DNA from: Ethanoligenens sp047722935
GTDB taxonomy: Bacteria; Bacillota; Clostridia; Oscillospirales; Ethanoligenentaceae
Length of the DNA: 16,263 nt
Direction: 5' to 3'
Assembly: GCA_047722935.1 (NCBI GenBank)
Contig: JBDNZS010000061.1
Location: 1 to 16,263, forward strand
Position numbers and translations under genes: made by a program. Below, in pieces: positions 1 to 8,600 of this stretch. Position 1 is the first letter of the stretch. Each line of letters begins with the position of its first letter. The notes beneath the pieces were generated by a model, which was not told where the DNA came from, did not search any database, and saw only the letters and a program-made list of their open reading frames with translations.

Positions 1-29
1 ATTATATACCTTGTGGATTTTTTTGACAA
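1..29 (-). promoter_or_regulatory. Sigma-A-like promoter for a gene beyond the left edge
   Basis: On the minus strand the -35 box TTGTCA (24-29) is followed by a 17-bp spacer and a perfect -10 box TATAAT (1-6). It lies just downstream of the relaxase stop codon and would start transcription leftward, outside the window. The match is seen directly; that it is used is an inference. It suggests that the next gene has its own transcription start in addition to any read-through from the relaxase, because no terminator hairpin is visible after the relaxase stop. Confidence 0.5.
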
Positions 30-43
30 TAATAATGTGGTAT

Positions 44-1438
44 TTAAACATTTTTTTGTTCTTCGCGATTTCTATTATTAATGTTTAAAATTTGATCCAC
101 ATTGTGCAGCGCCGTTTGCAGTTCATACTGTTCAGATTTCAAACGGCGGCTTTCTTCATACTTTTCTCGCTTTTCAGCCAGCAGAGAACCATATTTCTGC
201 TTGAGCTGTGCCATGGTAGGCAGTTTTTCCGTGTGCAGCGCGTCAAAGGCATGTTTAGCCGCTTCTCTGGCCGCCAGCTCGTTTTCATGCTCCGCGCGGA
301 ATTTGGCACTGTAACCCGATGCCTTATATTGCTTAAACACTTCACGGGTCTTGCTGTAATTAATGATGTGCTTGCGCAACGCCGCAATTTCGGCCATACG
401 GCTCTCCAGCTTGCGGATCTCCGTGGAGACCGTGGCATACCGGGCTGTTGCTTCCTTTGCGTGTTCGACCAATGTATCATAGTCAGCAATGCCGTGTTCC
501 ATCAGATAATTCATAGTTCGCGCCGACTCTTTTAAATTGAAAACCTTTGCCCAACGTTCATATCCGGGGCCTTTTCCAGACGCTATTTTTGCCTGAATAT
601 CAATGAGCAGGTTTACATTGCGCGTATACTTTCGCCACGCTTTTTTCTGTGCTCCGTTATGGCGCTGCTTGCCTTCCAAGCGGGCTTTCAATGCGGGTTC
701 AGAATAATCTTCTCCCAGCGTTTTAGCGCGCGTGAAGCGCTTCTGACCGGCGGCGCGGAACGCAAGATGCTTTCCGGTCTTGACCTCGTATCCCGCTTCA
801 CGCATACGAGCAAGGAAATCATCAAAGTTGGCACTGGCGGGCAATAGGGCGTCAATGGTTTCACGCAGCTTTTCCTTCCAGCTGGAACCCTTTTGCTCCG
901 CATCCCATTCCTTATACTCCTTGCCCTTTTCTTTCGGTTGAATAACGGACAAGTCATGCTCTTTGCACAACCGGTCATTGATGGTACGCGCCGCGAAAGC
1001 CGAATGATAGTAATTATCCCATTTGTGTTCACAATCCAGAGCAACGCTGTTCCAGACGATGTGATTATGAATATGGTGCTTTTCTATATGTGTGCAGACC
1101 ATAAATTGGTGTTCGCCTTTCAGAAATTCCTTTGCGAACGCATACCCGATCTCGTTCGCTTCTTCCGGCGACACTTCGCCCGGCTTGAAAGACTGACAAA
1201 TACGCCATAGCACCGCATCGTTCTGTTTCTCACGTGAACGCCTCGTCAGGGCTTTGTAAATGTGCTTGGTTGTCATAAATTCTTCAACGGCGCTATCCGG
1301 CGAGCATTGAAAGCAGGATACCAGACGACCACCATCGGTTTTATCAGGGTCTTTATAGTAGTCGATGCGGTCTTTCACCACCGCGGCGGTGGATTTCCCT
1401 TTCCAGCACTTAATCGGTCTGATTTCAGAAATAGCCAT
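44..1438 (-). CDS. Relaxase, VirD2/MobA type (Tn1549-like MOBP)
   Basis: This 464-residue protein should nick one strand at oriT, stay covalently bound to the 5' end and pilot the DNA into the recipient. The N-terminal domain carries the relaxase motifs: the candidate catalytic tyrosines Y27/Y28 in IDYYKDPDKT, the conserved stretch QSFKPGE near residues 82-88, and the metal-binding three-histidine motif with H117, H122, H124 and H126 (HIEKHHIHNHI). Residues 170-464 are helical, rich in K, E, R and A and probably partly coiled coil, as usual for the C-terminal half of these proteins. The start is ATG with GAGG 9 nt upstream. The sequence pattern matches my memory of Tn1549-type relaxases. In such elements mobC normally lies directly upstream on the same strand; here a fic-like gene separates them. 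Length is normal and no frameshift is seen. Confidence 0.93.
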   Translation of the reverse strand: MAISEIRPIKCWKGKSTAAVVKDRIDYYKDPDKTDGGRLVSCFQCSPDSAVEEFMTTKHIYKALTRRSREKQNDAVLWRICQSFKPGEVSPEEANEIGYAFAKEFLKGEHQFMVCTHIEKHHIHNHIVWNSVALDCEHKWDNYYHSAFAARTINDRLCKEHDLSVIQPKEKGKEYKEWDAEQKGSSWKEKLRETIDALLPASANFDDFLARMREAGYEVKTGKHLAFRAAGQKRFTRAKTLGEDYSEPALKARLEGKQRHNGAQKKAWRKYTRNVNLLIDIQAKIASGKGPGYERWAKVFNLKESARTMNYLMEHGIADYDTLVEHAKEATARYATVSTEIRKLESRMAEIAALRKHIINYSKTREVFKQYKASGYSAKFRAEHENELAAREAAKHAFDALHTEKLPTMAQLKQKYGSLLAEKREKYEESRRLKSEQYELQTALHNVDQILNINNRNREEQKNV

Positions 1439-1462
1439 AGCGGTGTACCTCTTTTCCAGATG

Positions 1463-1493
1463 TGGTATAATAAACTATCATAGGGCGAAAGGG
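1463..1493 (+). promoter_or_regulatory. Extended -10 promoter and ribosome site of the fic-like gene
   Basis: The sequence TGGTATAAT (1463-1471) is a perfect extended -10 element, although no good -35 is visible at the expected spacing. AAAGGG (1488-1493) lies 9 nt before the ATG at 1503 and is the ribosome binding site. The predicted transcript would have a leader of about 25 nt. The 64-bp gap between the fic-like gene and the relaxase must also hold any relaxase promoter; on the minus strand I see only a weak TATTAT (1467-1472) overlapping this element. Confidence 0.55.
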
Positions 1494-1502
1494 TGCGCGG
1501 AC

Positions 1503-2210
1503 ATGAAATCTGCATTTTCAGATAAATACGATCTTACACGTCAGCAGAGTATTTTCCTTGCAAAGAAGAAATGGGATGAAAACATTTACTGTGGCATGAA
1601 GATGGAGAACCGGAATGTCACGTTCCCGCAGACACAAACTATTCTGAATGGTGTCAATGTACCCGGCGTCACGTTGGATGACATACAGGCCATTCTGAAC
1701 ATGCGCGATGCGTGGCGCTTTCTCTTATCCTCGATTGATGAACCGATAACATTGTCCTGGTTGTGTCAAATTAACGGATTTGTTGCCCGAAACGAGGCCC
1801 TTGAATGGGGCGTGCTACGATCAGGAGGCGTTGGAATCTCCGGCACAGATTATGTGCCGCCTATTCCCGTTGCCGAGGAAGCAGAAAAAGAGCTGGCCGG
1901 TATTTTATCTTCGGGACTGACCGCGACGGAATCTGCCATTGATGCCTTCTTATGGGGAGCCAGACGGCAGCTCTTTTGGGATGGAAAAAAACGCTCTTCT
2001 CTTTTGCTTGCAAACAAGATTCTTGTTGCGGGCGGTCACGGACTCCTGACGATTCAGGAGAAACACATGGAGGCGTTCAATACGCTTCTTTGCACCTATT
2101 ACAGCACCGGCAATCGGCAGAAGATTAAGGATTTTCTGTATCGGAACGCGATTCATGGAATAGATTTTGCAAAACGGCTCCAGCCCCAACACAGAGATAT
2201 GGAACGCTGA
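1503..2210 (+). CDS. Fic-fold family protein with degenerate catalytic motif
   Basis: This 235-residue protein belongs to a Fic-domain family common in Firmicutes (recognised by eye, including the stretch GVGISGTDYVPPIP at 109-122). Active Fic enzymes transfer AMP or similar groups to target hydroxyls using an HPFxxGNGR-type loop. Here the loop reads QLFWDGKKR (Q156-R164): the catalytic histidine is Gln, the proline is Leu and the anion-hole asparagine is Lys. The N-terminal inhibitory helix motif, usually (S/T)xxxE(G/N), appears as GMKMEN around residues 31-36, so the serine or threonine is also missing. From memory a Gln in place of His is common in this subfamily, while the Asn-to-Lys change seems extra. 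The start at 1503 was chosen over upstream in-frame codons because those lie inside the relaxase gene and this ATG has a ribosome site and promoter. It is the only plus-strand gene, wedged between mobC and the relaxase. The function is unknown and AMPylation is unlikely. Confidence 0.82.
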   Translation: MKSAFSDKYDLTRQQSIFLAKKKWDENIYCGMKMENRNVTFPQTQTILNGVNVPGVTLDDIQAILNMRDAWRFLLSSIDEPITLSWLCQINGFVARNEALEWGVLRSGGVGISGTDYVPPIPVAEEAEKELAGILSSGLTATESAIDAFLWGARRQLFWDGKKRSSLLLANKILVAGGHGLLTIQEKHMEAFNTLLCTYYSTGNRQKIKDFLYRNAIHGIDFAKRLQPQHRDMER

Positions 2211-2221
2211 TGCTCGCAACC

Positions 2222-2285
2222 TCCGGGGAATTTTTCCCCGGAACGCTGGCGGCCTAATGCCTTTTTTACGCCGCCGCCACGGCGG
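2222..2285. terminator. Inverted-repeat region between convergent fic-like gene and mobC
   Basis: A perfect 9-bp stem with a 3-nt loop lies at 2222-2242 (arms TCCGGGGAA and TTCCCCGGA), 12 bp after the fic-like stop. A second stem pairs TGGCGGC (2247-2253) with GCCGCCA (2273-2279), and a T6 run (2262-2267) sits in its loop after a weak GGC/GCC stem. GC-rich repeats continue to the mobC stop at 2286. The convergent arrangement favours a bidirectional terminator, but no hairpin is followed by a clean T tract on either strand. The region could instead be a protein-binding or oriT-like structure. Confidence 0.4.
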
Positions 2286-2627
2286 TCACAGTTTGCCCCA
2301 AATGCCCAGTAGCGCGTCCAGCTTCGTCCATATATCGGACTGCCTGCGCCGGATATCGGCCAAATCTTCCGCATACACATGGTGAGTTTCATTGGCGCGC
2401 TTTGCAATCTGGTTCACATTGTTGCTGATCCGCCGCACAAGCGTGATCAATTCTTTTACTTCGGACATATCCAGCCGAACAACATAGCCATCAATGGCCA
2501 TTTTGCGCATGTAACTATTCAGATTGCGAATACCGGACAGTTCCTTTTTTGCGTCGATTAATGCTTTTTCGCGTTCATTGACACGGACAATGATCTGCAC
2601 GGGGCGCGCGCGATGTGCCATATTCAT
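2286..2627 (-). CDS. mobC: MobC-like relaxosome accessory protein
   Basis: This 113-residue protein should bind at oriT and help the relaxase open and nick DNA. The N-terminal part (about 11-50) has the ribbon-helix-helix pattern (VQIIVRVNEREKALIDAKKE), followed by the mobilization-protein helical region with the typical NNVNQIAKRANE stretch near 70-81 and a helical tail. Two ATG codons compete. The one at 2627 overlaps the LtrC-like stop by one base (TAATG, translational coupling) but has its GAGG only 2 nt away. The one at 2621 has the same GAGG at 8 nt and yields a protein two residues shorter. The gene follows the giant gene on the same strand and should share its transcript. The relaxase that normally comes next is displaced by the fic-like gene. 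Confidence 0.88.
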   Translation of the reverse strand: MNMAHRARPVQIIVRVNEREKALIDAKKELSGIRNLNSYMRKMAIDGYVVRLDMSEVKELITLVRRISNNVNQIAKRANETHHVYAEDLADIRRRQSDIWTKLDALLGIWGKL

Positions 2628-5600
2628 TACCTCTCATATTCGGATGCCCGCCGCTTTTTTGCGGCGGGATTTTCTTGACTTTTCGGCTCTTCTGGTTTTT
2701 TATCATCCACGCTCAGAAGCGCATTGAGGGCCTGCAAGCGTTCGGATTTTTCAGCCAGTTCCTGCTCTTGTGGGAACGGCTTCGCTACTTCTTCGCGGGC
2801 AATCTCCATCTGTTGCTGTAATTCAGACAAGTGCTCGCGTGCCTCGTTTAACCGTTTCGGAATATTAGACAGAGCGTGGTCAATGCGCGTGATATTGCCC
2901 AGTGCGTCCGCGCCCACGTCAACCGACCGTCCCAATCTGTGTTTCAGCATCAGTTTAAAAGTGACGGCCAGTCTGTCAAACGCAACTTGCATGGCGAAAC
3001 CCCTATATTCACCCAGCTGAACAACTTCATCCTTCGATTTGATACTCTGGCAGACCGCAATAATCGCTTCACCAGCGGCCTTTTTATCGGAAAAGGTTTT
3101 TCCCATTACCTGCATGGTAAAATGGTCTGCACCCTGCTGCGGGTGTGCGGCGACCTGTTTTTCATCCTCAGTCAAACCGGCAATTTTCTCCTGGGTGGCT
3201 TGTGTCTGCTGGGGATAATGTTTAAGCAGATTGTCTTCGAGTTCATACTTTTGGCTGGCATAACTGGCCTGCAACATCCGCAGCTTTGAGACTTGAATGT
3301 CCAGATCCATTTTCTGTTTAATGCGAGGATCGCCCGTGGCCAGGGATTTTACCTCGGCATAAGAAAGCGCCGTGCCGTCCACATCCTCACAGCTACGGGC
3401 CGGACTTTTGCCAGTCACAACCTGCCCAATAAACTTCTGCTTATTCTCGATCAGAGACCAATTGTAGGCGTCGAATGTGCCTTGGGTAACGTACCGGAAA
3501 ATACGAACGGTGCCAAATTTGTTGCCAAAGCGGAGAATGCGCCCTTCACGCTGTTCCAGATCGCGCGGCCGCCAGGGGCAATCGACATGATGGAGCGCCG
3601 CAAGGCGATCCTGGCAGTTCGTACCGGCTCCCATTTTTGCCGTGCTGCCCAAAAGTACCCGCACTTGTCCTTTGCGGACACGCGCAAACAGCTCTTTTTT
3701 CTGCGTTTCGGTTTTGGCTTCATGGATAAAAGCAATTTCTCCGGCAGGGATACCCTGTGCCGTCAGCTTTTCCCGGATGTCATCATAGATGTTGAATTTA
3801 CCATCGTTATGTGGTGTCGAGAGATCACAGAATATCAGCTGTGCGCCGCGCTGCTCCGCTGTTTCCTGCCAGACTTGCAGGGCGTTTTTTACGCAGGCGC
3901 TGATTTTGCTGTCCGGGTCGTCGGGTAACAACGGATTCATCAAACGCTGATCGAGCGCCAATTTTCGGCCATCATTCGTGATGGCCAACATGTTATCCTC
4001 ATAAGGCTCCACCAGATTCTGCTGCACTTTTTCCGCGCGCTCTCCGAATTGCTGCACAAAATCCTTTTGGATGGTGCTGGCTTTTGTCACCACGTCGATG
4101 TATTCCGCTTTCGGAACCGGCAGGTGAAGCATATCCGCCGTTTGAATATCGGCGGCCTCTTTCCAGAGAGACATGAGTTCAGGGAGGTTAAAAAACCGTG
4201 CAAACCGTGTTTTTGCACGGAAGCCGGTTCCTTCTGGTTTGAGTTCCATGGCCGTAACACGCTCACCGAACGCCGCCGCCCAGCTGTCAAACTGGTCAAG
4301 TCCGTGTTCGTGCAACATGCTCGATTGCAGATAACGCATCATGGTGAAAAGTTCTACCATGCTGTTGCTGATGGGTGTTCCTGTGGCGAACACAATACCG
4401 CGTTCGCCGGTCAGCTCATCCATGTATTGGCACTTTGCGTACATATCGCTGGATTTTTGCGCTTCGGTCTGACCGATACCCGCCACATTCCTCATTTTGG
4501 TAAACAGGAACAAATTTTTGTATGTATCCGCTTCGTCCACAAACAGCCTATCCACGCCCAATTCCTCGAATGTGACCACATTGTCCTTGCGCTCGGTGTC
4601 GTTGAGCTTTTTCAGTCGGACTTCCAAAGATTTGCGAGTGTTTTCAAGCTGTTTGACGGTGTAACGCTGACCATCCTCGTTGCTGACCTGTTCCAGCGCC
4701 AATTCGATATCGTCAATCTGCCGCTGAATGGTGCGCGCCTGTCGTTCAGGCGAAACCGGTATCTTCTCAAACTGGCTGTGTCCGATAATGATCGCGTCAT
4801 AATCGCCGGTGGCAATCCGCGCACAGAACCGCTTACGGTTGGCCGGTTCGAAGTCTTTGCGGGTGGCCACCAGCACGTTTGCGCCCGGATACAGCCGCAG
4901 AAAGTCCGATCCCCACTGCTCCGTCAGATGATTGGGAACAACGAATAAGGCTTTGTTACAAAGTCCAAGCCGTTTGCTTTCCATTGCCGACGCAATCATT
5001 TCGTAAGTCTTTCCAGCCCCAACGCAATGCGCCAGCAGCGCGTTGTGACCATAAAGAACATGGGCAACTGCGTTCCGCTGATAAGGGCGCAGTTGGATTT
5101 CGGGGTTCATTCCATTAAAAACAATATGTTGCCCATCGTATTCACGCGGGCGGGTGCTGTTGAAAAGCTCATTGTACTTTTTGACAAGCGTCTGCCGCCT
5201 GTCCGGGTCTTTCCAGATCCAATCCTGAAAAGCCTGACGCAGGGCATCCTGCTTTTGCTGTGCAATCGCGGTTTCTTTCCCATTTAGAACCCGATGTTCT
5301 CTCCCTTCGGCATCCAGAACCGTGTCAAAAATCCGCACGTCTTTGAGGTTTAAACTGTCCTCCAGAATGTAGTAAGCATTGCGCCGCTTTGTTCCATAAG
5401 TGGTATGTACACGAACGTTATCCATACTGTCCGCGCTCTTGCCACGAATATTCCAGACGCCGGACACGTCCGCATACTGTGTGTGGATACTGTTCAGCAA
5501 AAGAACACGCGGGGTTTTGAGCACATCGGCCATAAACTGGTCGATATACATGGGCTCAATCCAAGTCACACCCAGACGCACGTCGATTTCACCGGCACTC

Positions 5601-8600
5601 AGGTCTTTAGGCTGCACTTTTTCCAGCGCCACGATGTTGGGCATGATCTGCTCCGCAAAATCGGGGCGCATTTCCGCAAGCGCTTTTGCCATTCGCAGTT
5701 TTGCGCGCACGTTACCGGAAAGGTATTCATCTGCCGTCACGTAGGGGAAGGCTTCCAGTTTCACGAATGCTTTTGGCACAGTGGCCGGATCTGCGTCGCC
5801 CAGGTTGCGGAAAATGATGCCGGTGAGATCTTTCGTCAACTTTTCTTCGGAAAACCCAGTCAACTCTTGCATGTATGCCATATCGACGCCTGCCTGTTCC
5901 GCGATGGAAACCGCCAGCGCATCGCTTGCCGTATCCACCGACGTGACCGGCTGTGCGTGTCGGATGGTGCGCTTGCTGAACATATCCGCTTTGCGTTCCA
6001 GGCGGCCGTTTTCGTCCACCACTTCCAGTGACGTGAGCAGGCTGTAGGATGCATCATTTTCAAAAGCGCGCCGGTTGCCTTGACTGGAAAGCAGGCCGTA
6101 GTCTTTGGAATAGGCATCGTACAGAATATTCAACTGTGCCTGTGTCTGTTGGATCACGTCATCTGCTGCGTCTTCCATCTGGAGCGCGATCAGCTTGCGT
6201 GTGCAGTCACGCAGTTCCATCATGCCACACACACGGCGCTCTGTGGTTTCAGGCAGGTGTACAACGTTCATTCGGGAATTTTCCCGGAAATACAGGTGGT
6301 CATCCACCAGCGTATAACTGAAATTGCGCACATCCGGGTCGGCAGGAAGTGAAGAAGGAATATCTTCCTCCAAATCTCCGTCCGGCTCCGGGACGCTGAT
6401 GTCAAAGATGGCGCGGTCAGGTAATTCCAGCCGCCGCATTGCCTTTTCCAGTTGCTCTGCGAGGTTCACGCCGGGAATCGGCAGGCAGGCAGTTTCCTGC
6501 CCATACGGGCCGGAAACATACTCCATCTCGCCCAGCACCATTTCTGGATGATCTGCAAAATACCGGTTGACGGTTACACTGTCTCCGGTTTCACTGGGGA
6601 ACAGCCAATCCGGTTCTTCATCCATCAGGCGATCACGTTTTTGCAGGAAGATGATGTCCGCCGTGACTTCCGTACCGGCACCGGCAAAGGCATTGTTCGG
6701 AAGCCGCACAGCGCCCAGCAGATCAGCCCGTCTGGCAATATACCGGCGCACGGTATTGTCGCGCTTATCCATTGTGCCTTTGCTGGTAATAAACGCAATC
6801 AGACCGCCAGGGCGTACTTTGTCCAGTGATTTTGCAAAAAAATAATCATGGATGAGGAAATTGCTCTTTGCATAACGGCGATCCGGCAGTTTGTAATTGC
6901 CGAACGGTACATTGCCAATGGCCACGTCAAAAAACTCATCCGGGAAATCCGTGTTCTCAAATCCATCCACGGTGATGTCCGCCTGTGGATACAGTTGCTT
7001 GGCGATCCGGCCCGTGATGCCGTCCAGTTCGACGCCATACAATTTTGATGCACCCATGCTTTCCGGCACCATTCCAAAAAAGTTACCGGTACCGCAAGCC
7101 GGTTCCAGCACGTTGCCGGTTTGAAAGCCCAACCGTTCCAACCCGCTATACATTGCCCGGATGATCGTGGGGGATGTGTAATGCGCATTTAAAACGGAGG
7201 AACGCGCGGCAGCATAGTCCTCATCTGTGAGCAGGTCTTTCAGTTCTGCATATTCAGACTGCCACTTCGGGTCGCCTGCGTCGAATGCCTGGGCGACGCC
7301 GCCCCAGCCTGCGTAAGCGGACAAGACCGCTTGTTCTTTCGCTGTAGCCGGGCGTTTCTCCGCTTCAATTTGTCTGAGTGTACGGATAGCGGCAACATTA
7401 CGGGCATACCGCGCCTTCGGCCCGCCTGCGGGCAAGGTATCCTCTGTGATGCGGAAGTTTTGAAGCAGGGCTTCCGGCTCCTTTTGTATGCCTTTCGGTT
7501 GTGGCGGCTGCACGTTTTTGTTTGTAGCCTTCTTCTGATCGCGAGCTTCCTTTTGCAGTGCATCGCGCACAAAATCCAGTGATTCTACCCGGAAAATGGG
7601 AAACCCGGTGTGCTTGGCAAAGGTTTCGTCGCGGAGGTTGACCTTGCCGCTGTCATAGTTTACTGAATTAACGGTAAACTGACGTTCATACAGCGTAAGT
7701 GTTTCGCCAATCGGGATCTGCTTTTGGATGGCATCGGCCACTTCATCCGGCATCGTTACATCCATGTCAACATAGGTACCCGTACCCGGTTCTGTTCCAG
7801 CCCGGTCGATGAAAAGGGCATCTGCCTGACGTGTAACCGTGAGATTAGAGCCTATCTTTTCCGGGGCATCGGGATTTTTAGAATGCGTGTCTGGAACATC
7901 CGAATGCGAATCGGTAACCTGTGAAAAAGACAGCTGCGTGTTTTCTTCGGCTGTTGTTTCTTGATGGGGGCTGCGATTGTGCACATGAAGTTGTTCGGTG
8001 GAGGCAAGGGCTTCCGTGCGTTCTTTTTTCCACGCTGTATATGCTGTGCGTTCTTCCGGCGTCAGATAACGGTCTGTTTCAATCAGAGCGCGAATCAACT
8101 TTTCCGCATCTGCCCAGGGAAGAAACTTGTCCGGTTCGGAACCTCTCCTGCTTTTATAGATCGAAATGCCCTTTGCAGTATATTGGACTTGACCAGATGT
8201 CTCGTCTGAAAATGTAAGACTGCCGCCACTTTGGCCATACTCATTTTTGAGAAAATCTGCGTTTATCTTGGCACTTTGATGGCGTGCAAATTGCTCTGCA
8301 ATGCGGAATTTTCCGTTTTGGAACAGGCTGCCGGCAGATAGCACCTGATTGATGTCGTCTTGTGCCAAAGAAAAGGCGGAGGATTGTGCATCCTCCGCCT
8401 GGGCAATTTCGATTTGCTGTTGTTTTGCTGTGGGGAACAAACTCATTTGTATGGTTGGCGGCGGTGTGGCTCTTGCCAGTGCATCCGCCCGCAGAGCCAC
8501 ATCAGTTTTTTGAAATGGCTGTACTGTGGGCGATGCCGTATGGGCAGACTTCCAATCTGCATCGCGTTCCGCGGCTTCACGTCTCTTTTGCTCCGCGTGC

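Noticed and set aside
23..51. Perfect TTGACA (23-28) on the plus strand as a rightward promoter
   Set aside because: No acceptable -10 lies 16-18 bp downstream (the bases there read AAACAT), and no plus-strand gene follows before 1503.
1365..1502. Upstream extension of the fic-like gene into the relaxase region
   Set aside because: The extra 46 residues would be antisense to the relaxase N-terminus and lie upstream of the extended -10 promoter; the ATG at 1503 has a good ribosome site.
4049..4948. A 299-codon open frame on the plus strand opposite the helicase part
   Set aside because: It lies fully antisense to conserved helicase motifs, has an amino acid composition typical of an antisense shadow (rich in H, R, C and F), and no recognisable domain or promoter.
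5405..6031. A 208-codon plus-strand frame
   Set aside because: Antisense to a continuous conserved part of the giant protein; no ribosome site or recognisable motif.
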